Shown here one piece after another: positions 1 through 6,090 of a stretch of 19,806 nt of DNA (position 1 is the stretch's first letter; each line of letters begins with the position of its first letter). The position numbers and the translations under genes are program-made. Origin of the DNA: an uncultured Collinsella sp. (GTDB lineage: Bacteria; Actinomycetota; Coriobacteriia; Coriobacteriales; Coriobacteriaceae); assembly GCA_900541135.1 (NCBI GenBank), contig UQIG01000037.1, positions 1-19,806 of the forward strand, read 5' to 3'. The notes beneath the pieces were generated by a model. It was not told the DNA's origin. It saw only the letters and a list, made by a program, of their open reading frames with translations, and ran no database searches.

Positions 1-55
1 AAAGGACCCCTTTGCAGAGGTCCTAGTCAATTCAAGGTGGCGGGGAAGGGAATCG
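1..55. repeat. Direct repeat, copy 1: tRNA-Phe 3' end plus terminator
   Basis: Bases 1-55 are identical to bases 187-241. Read on the minus strand, the repeat holds the last part of the tRNA-Phe gene (from the T-loop through the acceptor strand and ACC), a short linker, and the terminator hairpin (arms 17-24 and 3-10). Here the tRNA sequence breaks off inside the T-loop and is replaced by GC-rich hairpins, so this copy cannot make a tRNA. The repeat may extend beyond the left edge of the window. Confidence 0.95.
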
Positions 56-165
56 CGTCCGCGCGCTGCGCGGACGGACCGCTGCGGCGCTTACGCGCCT
101 TGCGAGCTGCGCTGGCAAACGCTTACGCGTTTCCTCAGCTCCGCGCCCTCACGGGGTTCGATTCC
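49..165. repeat. GC-rich multi-hairpin block bounded by a 7-bp inverted repeat
   Basis: GGAATCG at 49-55 and CGATTCC at 159-165 are inverted copies flanking about 100 bp of hairpins. Hairpin 1 has a perfect 9-bp stem (56-64 with 68-76, loop GCT). Hairpin 2 is GGCGC-TTAC-GCGCC (86-99). Hairpin 3 is AAACGC-TTAC-GCGTTT (117-132), enclosed by an outer stem GAGCTG/CAGCTC (104-109 and 136-141). Two loops share the sequence TTAC. GGGGTTCGATTCC at 153-165 (plus strand) equals the T-arm of the neighbouring tRNA in opposite orientation. No convincing protein is encoded. It may be a small non-coding mobile or REP-like element inserted in a duplicated tRNA end; that is inference. Confidence 0.6.
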
Positions 166-180
166 ATGTGGGGGCTGTAT

Positions 181-210
181 AAAAGAAAAGGACCCCTTTG
201 CAGAGGTCCT
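181..210 (-). terminator. Rho-independent terminator of tRNA-Phe
   Basis: On the minus strand an 8-bp stem AGGACCTC / GGGGTCCT (203-210 with 189-196, one U-G pair) has a 6-base loop and is followed by TTTCTTTT. It lies 13 bases beyond the tRNA 3' end and is part of the 55-bp direct repeat. Confidence 0.85.
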
Positions 211-223
211 AGTCAATTCAAGG

Positions 224-241
<18 letters not shown>
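187..241. repeat. Direct repeat, copy 2: within the intact tRNA-Phe locus
   Basis: This is the second copy of the 55-bp repeat at 1-55, offset by 186 bp. Here it continues without interruption into the rest of the tRNA-Phe gene, so it is the likely parental copy. Confidence 0.95.
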
Positions 242-296
<55 letters not shown>

Positions 297-328
297 ATTT
301 GAGGTGTGCCTTGTTTCAAGGCTTGATT

Positions 329-380
329 AGTATAACCAAGGACGCGTTCCGGTCAACCGAGAATTTTAAAAAAGTTTTTG
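329..380 (-). promoter_or_regulatory. Sigma-70-type promoter of tRNA-Phe with UP-like element
   Basis: On the minus strand, TTGACC (356-351), a 16-bp spacer and TATACT (334-329) form a near-consensus promoter, with transcription expected to start about 25 bases before the tRNA. Immediately upstream of the -35 box is an A/T tract (about 362-380, only A, T and one C) of the kind that binds the RNA polymerase alpha subunit at stable-RNA promoters. A 7-bp inverted repeat, AACCGAG/CTCGGTT (355-361 and 389-395), brackets this tract and could also mark the 3' end of the converging-in-series toxin-antitoxin transcript. Confidence 0.75.
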
Positions 381-419
381 AGCACAGCCTCGGTTCTATA
401 AATCGGCACGTCAGAGGCA

Positions 420-707
420 TCAGCCGGCAGCAAGAAGTTTTTCACTCAGAGCCGCACGGGCAAACTCACTTGGCGTCATCCCCTCGGCAGCCGCCCGTCG
501 ACGAATGGCCTCCTTCATTCCCAGAGGAATCTTGACCGACAGCGTTGCCGTCCCCTCACCTGAGAGCGGGGGCCGTCCATGCACGATCCCACCAACGGTG
601 TGTTCGCCATCCGGAAACTCTCCGCGCTCGTACGACTCGCACCACGCGTCAATCATTTCATCCGTTACAACCTGACCATTAGCGGCCGTATACGTCTTGC
701 CCATCAT
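420..707 (-). CDS. Ribbon-helix-helix antitoxin-like protein
   Basis: This 95-aa protein is the probable antitoxin of a toxin-antitoxin pair. Its C-terminal third has the ribbon-helix-helix pattern: a strand with TLSVKIP (around residue 55), a basic helix (KEAIRRRAAAEG), then TPSEFARAALSEKL. This fold binds DNA as a dimer and in antitoxins represses its own operon. The N-terminal half is acidic and would be the part that wraps the toxin; that is inference. The start codon overlaps the stop of the upstream toxin gene by 4 bases (ATGA), which implies translational coupling, and AAAGGGG lies just upstream. A second ATG follows directly. The toxin-first order and the GRP motif before the DNA-binding part resemble BrnTA systems. 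Identity within the RHH superfamily is uncertain. Confidence 0.7.
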   Translation of the reverse strand: MMGKTYTAANGQVVTDEMIDAWCESYERGEFPDGEHTVGGIVHGRPPLSGEGTATLSVKIPLGMKEAIRRRAAAEGMTPSEFARAALSEKLLAAG

Positions 708-970
708 CGACCCCTTTGCCGAGCCTGTTCAATCTCCTGCCAAAATTTCTTCTGGACTGGAGACAAGGCATGAATGATAAGCCACCCACGGACAAGCTCG
801 ACCGCGACAAGCTCCACGCTTCGTCCGTCTGGGAGCCATCCAATCGCAAGCCATCTCGGCGGCTCGTCCTTCGACTCGCGACGAATGCACTCAGTAACCG
901 CAAGCCAAGCGCTAAGCACCTGCTTTTCCGTCAGGTGCTTTTTAGCGTTGGGATGAATCTCAACATCCAT
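704..970 (-). CDS. BrnT-like (RelE-fold) toxin candidate
   Basis: This small 88-aa protein precedes and overlaps the ribbon-helix-helix gene by 4 bases. The pattern RWLAIGWLPDGRSVELVAVE followed by GWLIIHALSP resembles the central strands of BrnT-type toxins, which are ribonucleases of the RelE/ParE-fold group that cleave mRNA. The start is set by the strong ribosome binding site GGAGGAG, 6 bases before the ATG at 970; a longer frame upstream lacks such a site and runs into non-coding sequence. A 5-bp inverted repeat (996-1010) just upstream may be the antitoxin operator. Catalytic residues cannot be assigned with confidence, and an unrelated DUF4258-like small protein remains possible. Confidence 0.6.
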   Translation of the reverse strand: MDVEIHPNAKKHLTEKQVLSAWLAVTECIRRESKDEPPRWLAIGWLPDGRSVELVAVELVRGWLIIHALSPVQKKFWQEIEQARQRGR

Positions 971-995
971 GCATCTTCTCCTCCATCTTACCCAA

Positions 996-1010
996 TTTCG
1001 TATGACGAAA
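996..1010. promoter_or_regulatory. Inverted repeat upstream of the toxin-antitoxin pair (possible operator)
   Basis: TTTCG-TATGA-CGAAA is a perfect 5-bp inverted repeat with a 5-base centre, 26 bases before the toxin start. A weak promoter-like pair on the minus strand (TTGGCG, 17 bp, TACGAA) overlaps it. Autoregulation by the RHH protein at such a site is typical of the family, but is inferred here. Confidence 0.4.
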
Positions 1011-1028
1011 GTCCACTGTCGCCAATTC

Positions 1029-1388
1029 TTAAGCCGGCACGCGTTGGAGAGCAGGGGTCGAAACAATGATTGAAGGACGCTCTAGTACGGCCCAGGCGCC
1101 GGGGCAGGAGCACATGCGCCAAGGGCGGACGTTTTCGTAGCGCGCGAGGATATTGCCGTCGCGATCGATGAAGGCGATGTCGATGGGATAGGCCATAAAA
1201 CACGTATGGACCGAAGAGCAGCGTGGAAACGCCATGACGAGCGGCAGGCCGTTGGCGGCAACCGGACGCCGTCCCAGCATGCCGCGCAGGCGCACGACAA
1301 ACGACTCCGCCACCACAAACTCGGCCGGCGTCCAACCCAGCCTATTGAGTGCCCGCGCGTAGACGATGTAGGACGAGACCGCGGTCAC
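1029..1388 (-). CDS. DUF192 family protein, last gene of the pilus operon
   Basis: This 119-aa protein matches the DUF192 (UPF0127) pattern: FVVRLRGMLGRRP near residues 30-42, a hydrophobic strand with LVMAFPRCSSVHTCFMAYPIDIAFID, then ILARYENVRPWRMCSCPGAWAVLE. The family is a small all-beta protein of unknown biochemical role, often secreted or periplasmic; no signal peptide is evident in this copy. The chosen start is GTG at 1388, which overlaps the stop of the upstream TadE-like gene (ATGTGA) with a G-rich site before it. An ATG start further upstream would overlap that gene by about 20 bases more. Three closely placed cysteines (RCSSVHTC, MCSC) are visible. The coupling suggests co-expression with the Tad pilus. 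Confidence 0.85.
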   Translation of the reverse strand: MTAVSSYIVYARALNRLGWTPAEFVVAESFVVRLRGMLGRRPVAANGLPLVMAFPRCSSVHTCFMAYPIDIAFIDRDGNILARYENVRPWRMCSCPGAWAVLERPSIIVSTPALQRVPA

Positions 1389-1861
1389 ATGACCACCCCC
1401 GGACGCCATGGATCGACCGTCACCGCACGCTCGTGCGACAACGTTGTCGGCGCCCCCAGCGGAACGCCAGCGATGCTGAGAGAAGCCGGCCACGGCTCAT
1501 AGTGCATGGTGCAGGTGTAGGTCCTAAACGTACCGGATAGGGAGAGCAGGCCACCATCCGATGCCTCCGCGCCTTGCTCGCTCGACACTTCGATCTGCAA
1601 GTCATAGCCTTCCATGGCATTCAGAATTTGAGTCTGAACCGTCGCCGAGGCATCGGCAGAGCTTTCGTCGCCCTCCCCCTCCGACGCCACGGCGTGCGCC
1701 AACACGATGTCGGGCACCACGCGGTCGAAGCGCGCAACAGCGCTGGCAAAGATCATGACGTTGTACACGATGAGTGCCAGCACCAGCAAAACGGGCGTAA
1801 CCACTGCCATCTCAACCGTCGCTTGGGCGCGCTCCTCGCGCAGACGCATGCGGATACTCAT
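1385..1861 (-). CDS. TadE-like minor pilin (pseudopilin)
   Basis: This 158-aa protein starts with a basic leader, then EERAQATVEMAVVTPV and about 20 hydrophobic residues, the type IVb prepilin arrangement. Cleavage is expected between A12 and Q13, which places E17 at mature position 5. The rest is a soluble domain predicted outside the membrane. TadE-like proteins are minor pilins or assembly factors of Tad pili. The start overlaps the stop of the large TadG-like gene by one base (TAATG), and the stop overlaps the DUF192 start. It could be called TadF by position, but sequence alone does not separate TadE from TadF. Confidence 0.8.
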   Translation of the reverse strand: MSIRMRLREERAQATVEMAVVTPVLLVLALIVYNVMIFASAVARFDRVVPDIVLAHAVASEGEGDESSADASATVQTQILNAMEGYDLQIEVSSEQGAEASDGGLLSLSGTFRTYTCTMHYEPWPASLSIAGVPLGAPTTLSHERAVTVDPWRPGVVM

Positions 1862-4014
1862 TACGACCCACCGCCCAGAGCGCCAACCAGCGTGGCGACA
1901 TCGACGGTGAGCGGGATGGAGCCGCCGCCGGGCAGAGGAATCTCCGCAAGTGTGAACACCGTACCGCTAATGGTGCGTTCGACTTGATATTCCAACGCCT
2001 CGCAAAGCGCCTTGGGATCGGTCACGCCCAACGGAATACTTCGCAGTTTGTCTTGCGTTTGAGAGAGACCCGCAATGTCAGACCCCGGACTCTTAATGAC
2101 GTTGGCGGAATCGGTCAGCACCGGCTTTCGCAGGCGCAAGTCGCACGGTTCCAAACCCAGCGCCGCCACGGACGCCGAAACGGTATCGCCGAGCCACGAT
2201 GCAATGGAGCCCAACGCACCGCTGCCCCCTCCTAGGTCTTTAATCATCTCGTCCATAAGTTCGTCGGCCGAACCTTGGATGTCTCCGTATCCCACGAGTA
2301 GCCGTCCCCAAACATCCATGACGCCGTCGAGCACGCCGGCAACGCCGCCCGAGCGTTCCTTCAATGTCGAGAAAAATCGCGAAAGCACGTTGTTTTGCGC
2401 CGTCGCCTCATCGGGCGCCAGCACCGCGGCAGAGATAGCACCGCGATCGCCAAGCCTGACTGCCGCGTTAAACGAGGAGTTAAGTTGATCGGGGCTGGTA
2501 ATGTCACCCGAAACTGCAAAGGCGACCACGCCGTTGCGGCCAGGTGGGGCGATACGCGGGCGCTCGCCGGAAAGCGCTTTAATGGCCTGGTCAAACGCAT
2601 TGCCCGCACGGTCGGCCTCATCCTCGGTCTGACGCTCAAGTTCGAGTTCTTTGTTGCGGCATTCGACGTAGTCTTCCAGAGCCTCTTTGAATCGATCAAA
2701 GTGGTACTCAAAGCCGTTTTCGATAGAAGTCGAAGGAGCCGCAACGGCACCGAGCGACGAAACACCAAAATGGCATCTATTGCATTTGTCCTGCCCGTCA
2801 TAAGCAGCAACCGAGGCCAGCCCGCATGGCGCCCCCTTCTTATAGTTGGGGCAACTCGTTCCGTAATGCAGATACGTCTTGCCATCGATGGCACTGGTTG
2901 GCCACACCGTATCGGTATAGAGTTCCGTCGCTCGCACCTCGTCAGTGTTGCGCGGCAACAGCGGGATATAGGAAGCGACTTCATCTCCGTCCTCGGTTAC
3001 ATATGCACGATTGACCTCTGTACTCGCATAGGTGTAAAACGCCTTGCGCGCCGCCGACTCCGCCTTCGTCTCGACGCTTGAACCCTGCGGTTTTTCGTCT
3101 GCCAGGCGTTGACGGTAGTAGGTCTTCGCGCGGTCGAGCGCCACCTGTGGCTCCCACGAAATGCTCGAGGCATAATGCGGGTTCTGCTCACCCGAGAGCT
3201 TTGCCAAACTCCTCGTACGTTCCCACATGCATGAACAGCTACCGACCGAAGCCGGAACCGATCCACCGCAATCCGCAAGCCAGGCGCGTTCTTTTGCTTT
3301 CGCCGTCTCCTCCAAGGCCTTCTGCAGCTCATCTGCTGCGCGCTCCAGATCTTTCGATGTGTCTTTAATGGCATCGGTCGAGATCTCAGAACCCTCGAGC
3401 GCAACGAAATCCGACTCGGACGTCCTGGGCACGGCAAGCGCCGTACCGGTATAGGTCACACTATCGGTATCCTGCGCCGACACCGCCTGCGTGGCACGCG
3501 CGGCAATCAGATACGGCAGAGCCGTCTCGATTTTCTGCAAGCCTTCCGATGCGCTTTTGGCAAACTTGTTGCGCGTTTTAATGATCTCAATCCCGGTGTC
3601 GACCATATTGCCGGCAACTGGTTCGGCACCCGGGATGAGGATGGCGACCAGGCCCGTCCCGATCGTGGCAAACCCCGCTAGCCCCAGACTCAAGATGCTC
3701 GCATCAACCACCGTGGCAGCCGTGTGATAGGACGACACTACGTTGGCACCCGCCAGCGCGCCGCTATCGGCCGCCACCTGGGTGTCCCCCGCGCGCGACA
3801 TGCTCCATATCGCCGCGGTCGACGAAAACAACAACGTGAGCACCACTAGGATGACCCCGGCAGAAGAAAGCGTGGTGTAGGCACCGTCTTCGATAAACAG
3901 GTCGATACCGGCGCGGCCCATAAAGCCGCCTCGCTTGCGATGGCAGCTCGGACGGCGCGTCAAAACGCGTCTAGACCAGAAACGCTTAATCCCATGCAGC
4001 AATCCACGAATCAT
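1861..4014 (-). CDS. Large TadG-like Flp pilus assembly protein, cysteine-rich
   Basis: This protein has 717 aa. Residues about 37-95 match the TadE/G-like N-terminal domain: IEDGAYTTLSSAG, one membrane segment (about 50-70), then AGDTQVAADSGALAGANVV. A second hydrophobic stretch lies near 105-130. The remainder is predicted outside the membrane, with long charged helical parts rich in Ala, Glu and Lys (for example around 205-250), and ends in a beta-rich, Gly/Pro-containing tail. Ten cysteines occur after the membrane segment, including GSCSC and CNRC. TadG proteins anchor or tip Tad pili. The start at 4014 is set by GGAGGG six bases upstream and overlaps the preceding TadE-like gene by 29 bases; a longer frame begins inside that gene without a binding site. 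The length is well above simple TadG proteins. Confidence 0.8.
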   Translation of the reverse strand: MIRGLLHGIKRFWSRRVLTRRPSCHRKRGGFMGRAGIDLFIEDGAYTTLSSAGVILVVLTLLFSSTAAIWSMSRAGDTQVAADSGALAGANVVSSYHTAATVVDASILSLGLAGFATIGTGLVAILIPGAEPVAGNMVDTGIEIIKTRNKFAKSASEGLQKIETALPYLIAARATQAVSAQDTDSVTYTGTALAVPRTSESDFVALEGSEISTDAIKDTSKDLERAADELQKALEETAKAKERAWLADCGGSVPASVGSCSCMWERTRSLAKLSGEQNPHYASSISWEPQVALDRAKTYYRQRLADEKPQGSSVETKAESAARKAFYTYASTEVNRAYVTEDGDEVASYIPLLPRNTDEVRATELYTDTVWPTSAIDGKTYLHYGTSCPNYKKGAPCGLASVAAYDGQDKCNRCHFGVSSLGAVAAPSTSIENGFEYHFDRFKEALEDYVECRNKELELERQTEDEADRAGNAFDQAIKALSGERPRIAPPGRNGVVAFAVSGDITSPDQLNSSFNAAVRLGDRGAISAAVLAPDEATAQNNVLSRFFSTLKERSGGVAGVLDGVMDVWGRLLVGYGDIQGSADELMDEMIKDLGGGSGALGSIASWLGDTVSASVAALGLEPCDLRLRKPVLTDSANVIKSPGSDIAGLSQTQDKLRSIPLGVTDPKALCEALEYQVERTISGTVFTLAEIPLPGGGSIPLTVDVATLVGALGGGS

Positions 4015-4522
4015 AATCTCCCTCCAGCCATTCGGGACGTGATTGATACGAGACATCGACCTTGAGCTCAACGTAGCCACCCTCGGCGGTACCACCCATA
4101 GCCTGCGCAAACGCACCGATCACAGGCAACGGCTTGACCTCGCCGGAAACGGACACGGACGAGACGCCACCCGCATCGGCCCGGCTAAGCTCAATATCCC
4201 ACGACAACGGCCCGCCGGCATGAAAGATCGAAACGTTGGGCACTGCGGCAAGCCGGCGGCGGGTGAACTCCTTAAGATCGTCGTCCTCCGCCGTCGTCGT
4301 GATCATGAGCCGCGCGGTCTCGGCGGCGGCAGACTCCATGACCGCGCGCGTATAAAGCAGGCACACCGGTTGCAGTGCGAGAAGGATGAGCGTCAGAAAC
4401 GTCGGCAGCAAAAAAGCGGCCTCGACCGTAGACTGCGCCCAGTCCTCGCGCGCGATATCAATACAACGCGATGTCCTTAGCGCCCGCAGCGGCGTCGATA
4501 ACCGACGTCGAGGCAACGCCAT
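3986..4522 (-). CDS. TadE-like pilus assembly protein
   Basis: With the ATG at 4522 the product has 178 aa. It contains REDWAQSTVEAAFLLPTFLT and a hydrophobic segment, followed by TRAVMESAAAETAR, the classic TadE pattern. Prepilin-type cleavage is expected between A29 and Q30, which puts glutamate at mature position 5. The C-terminal part is a soluble domain with beta-strand character. The start is uncertain. The ATG at 4522 overlaps the upstream pseudopilin gene by 65 bases and has a poor ribosome binding site. A rare in-frame ATT at 4462 overlaps that gene's stop codon and has AAGGA about ten bases upstream, which would give a shorter leader like those of its neighbours. The frame downstream of either start is certain. 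Confidence 0.8.
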   Translation of the reverse strand: MALPRRRLSTPLRALRTSRCIDIAREDWAQSTVEAAFLLPTFLTLILLALQPVCLLYTRAVMESAAAETARLMITTTAEDDDLKEFTRRRLAAVPNVSIFHAGGPLSWDIELSRADAGGVSSVSVSGEVKPLPVIGAFAQAMGGTAEGGYVELKVDVSYQSRPEWLEGDYDSWIAAWD

Positions 4523-4676
4523 GGGATGCCGCCCGCTCAACCAGCGCCGCCAAGCGTCCATCGGTGCCAGCACGCCAAAGTCCCACAATCGCCAGCACGA
4601 TCGATAACAGCGCCACCGTGACGATGGCGTATTCCACAGTCGCTTGGGCAGATTCCTCGCGCAGGACGTCATGCAT
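4458..4676 (-). CDS. Short TadE/Flp-like pseudopilin
   Basis: This 72-aa protein begins with an 10-residue charged leader, then AQATVEYAIV and about 20 hydrophobic residues (VTVALLSIVLAIVGL), followed by a short soluble tail. E15 and Y16 match the conserved Glu-Tyr pair of Flp pilins after cleavage between A10 and Q11. It is about as short as Flp itself, so it may be a second, minor fibre subunit rather than a typical TadE. The start is well supported by AAAGGAGGGG eight bases before the ATG. It lies one base after the stop of the 187-aa membrane protein gene and overlaps the next TadE-like gene. Confidence 0.8.
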   Translation of the reverse strand: MHDVLREESAQATVEYAIVTVALLSIVLAIVGLWRAGTDGRLAALVERAASHGVASTSVIDAAAGAKDIALY

Positions 4677-4677
4677 T

Positions 4678-5241
4678 TCACGACCCCTCCTTTGAGTTCG
4701 ATGCCTGCGGGCTCAGGCGGATCACGCGCAGGCGGCACGAGGCATCGCCGGCATCCGCGGCAACCGTCACCATATCGACCCAGCCGCGCCCATCGCGCAC
4801 GATGGCGCCCCATACGTTGCCCTTAATATCAAGATAGCCGCTCAGGGCGAGCTGGGCCGTTGGCACCTCGCGGTAGGCGCGTAACATATCCGCCGCTGCC
4901 TCGGTCATCGGTCGGTCCTCAGACCATGCAAGCCGGACCGTAATCGCGTTGTCCCCAGGCGAATCCGTCGCAGTGCCAGACCGCTTGTCGAGCGTCCGCA
5001 GAAAGGTTTGCGCCGTGACAGCGACATCCGAATCGTCCGCATCTCGCATCTCATCTTTTTGAGACGCCACCGCCGAATCTGAGCCCGAATCGAAGGCGGC
5101 CCCAGGACGCTGCTGCCGCGCGGCGTTAAGCCCCCAAAGCACCGCCGCTATCGCCACGGTCAGGCAAGCAAACACCAGCAGCACCCCGATGGGGCGCTCG
5201 CCCTCTACAGGCTGTTGATGCCCTCGCTGATAGCGTTCCAT
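4678..5241 (-). CDS. Unknown membrane-anchored protein within the Tad operon
   Basis: I do not recognise this 187-aa protein. It has a short basic N-terminus, one membrane segment (about residues 17-39), a polar linker rich in Asp, Ser and Ala (about 48-75), and a C-terminal region (about 77-180) with mixed strand and helix character and WGAIVRDGRGWVDMVTV near the end. That topology implies a small globular domain outside the membrane. It starts inside the end of the Flp pilin gene (37-base overlap) and ends one base before the next pseudopilin, so it is clearly an operon member. The ATG at 5241 has only a weak ribosome binding site (AAGG about 12 bases upstream), consistent with coupling to flp. 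A role in pilus assembly is inferred from position only. Confidence 0.75.
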   Translation of the reverse strand: MERYQRGHQQPVEGERPIGVLLVFACLTVAIAAVLWGLNAARQQRPGAAFDSGSDSAVASQKDEMRDADDSDVAVTAQTFLRTLDKRSGTATDSPGDNAITVRLAWSEDRPMTEAAADMLRAYREVPTAQLALSGYLDIKGNVWGAIVRDGRGWVDMVTVAADAGDASCRLRVIRLSPQASNSKEGS

Positions 5242-5438
5242 AGATCTTGGACCTTGCCCTTAAATGCGACGATGGCGATAATCGCGATCACCACGAGCAC
5301 GCCGACCAAGATGGCATACTCGGTGGTACCCTGTGCACTCTCCTCCTGCAGTAGCTCCTTGGCGCGCTGACGAACATGTGCCGCCCGGCAAAACGCCCAG
5401 CCCTGGACCTTGCCAGCAGCGTCAGTCATCGTGTTCAT
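5205..5438 (-). CDS. flp: Flp type IVc major pilin
   Basis: This 77-aa prepilin has an unusually long leader of about 35 residues, then QGTTEYAILVG and a 20-residue hydrophobic core, ending with KVQDLWNAISEGINSL. The Glu-Tyr pair (E40, Y41) is diagnostic for Flp pilins. Counting Glu as mature position 5 puts cleavage between A35 and Q36, with Ala at -1 instead of the usual Gly; cleavage after G37 would shift Glu out of register. The mature protein of about 42 residues matches the typical Flp size. GGGAGG lies six bases before the ATG at 5438. The gene lies 10 bases after tadC, which is unusual since flp often stands first in tad loci. Confidence 0.9.
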   Translation of the reverse strand: MNTMTDAAGKVQGWAFCRAAHVRQRAKELLQEESAQGTTEYAILVGVLVVIAIIAIVAFKGKVQDLWNAISEGINSL

Positions 5439-5448
5439 GTATTCCTCC

Positions 5449-6090
5449 CTACATCATCCCGCCTGCTCCCAGCAGCGGGCCCAATATGGACAGAAGCAAC
5501 GCCGGCAAGATGAGCGTGCCGGTGGGAATCAGCAGCTTGACGGGCGCACGCTCAATCTCGCGCTCGACCGCGGCGCGATGAGCCGCACGGATCTCGCGAC
5601 TTTGAGCGGCCAGTGTCTCGGCAAGTGGGGCACCCAGGGCGAGTGCCTGCCCCACCGTAATGGCAAAGGTCTCGAGCGCTCGCACGTCCAGGTCGCGCGC
5701 GGCGGCCAACAACTCGTCCTCACGCGTGCCCACGCCCACCTGCCACGCCATGCAGGCCCGCTCAAGGCGAAGAGCCAGCACTGACCGGCGGTTGGCGCAG
5801 AAAATCTCAAGCGCCGCATCAAACGAAAGGCCGGCCGAAAGACCCAAGCGCACAACATCGATCATCTCGGACACTTCGCCGAGCGACACTCGCGCCGGGC
5901 CGCCCGCTCCAACCGCGCCCTTCACTCGCGCGGTCAGGGCATCGACCACCGAGCGACCCGCGGCAGCGACCAGCACCGCCTCGCGCTTGCAGGCCCCTGC
6001 GATCTTGCGCGCATCCGCCCGATCCAAACCCGTCGCGACAAATACACTCAGGGCACACAGGCAAGCCACAACTGCAACCAGGGCGCTCAT
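5449..6090 (-). CDS. tadC: TadC, Tad pilus inner-membrane platform protein
   Basis: This 213-aa type II secretion F-like protein has an N-terminal membrane segment (about 1-20), the cytoplasmic T2SF domain (about 75-180, with MIDVVRLGLSAGLSFDAALE and LETFAITVGQALALGAPLAETL) and a C-terminal hydrophobic pair ending in LLLSILGPLLGAGG. With TadB it forms the membrane platform that couples the TadA ATPase to pilin extrusion. It begins with ATG at 6090, overlapping the TadB stop by 4 bases (ATGA), with GGTGGAG just upstream; a longer frame into tadB is rejected for this reason. It is shorter than proteobacterial TadC, as is usual in Gram-positive loci. Confidence 0.88.
   Translation of the reverse strand: MSALVAVVACLCALSVFVATGLDRADARKIAGACKREAVLVAAAGRSVVDALTARVKGAVGAGGPARVSLGEVSEMIDVVRLGLSAGLSFDAALEIFCANRRSVLALRLERACMAWQVGVGTREDELLAAARDLDVRALETFAITVGQALALGAPLAETLAAQSREIRAAHRAAVEREIERAPVKLLIPTGTLILPALLLSILGPLLGAGGMM

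Noticed and set aside
49..165. CRISPR array
   Set aside because: The hairpins differ in sequence and there are no regular repeats with spacers.
153..175. Possible second tRNA on the plus strand (T-arm-like GGGGTTCGATTCC)
   Set aside because: The flanking bases do not form a T-stem and no D-arm, anticodon arm or acceptor stem can be built around it.
381..419. Terminator for the toxin-antitoxin pair
   Set aside because: The only hairpins here are weak or have a 27-base loop, and the A/T tract is better explained as part of the tRNA promoter.
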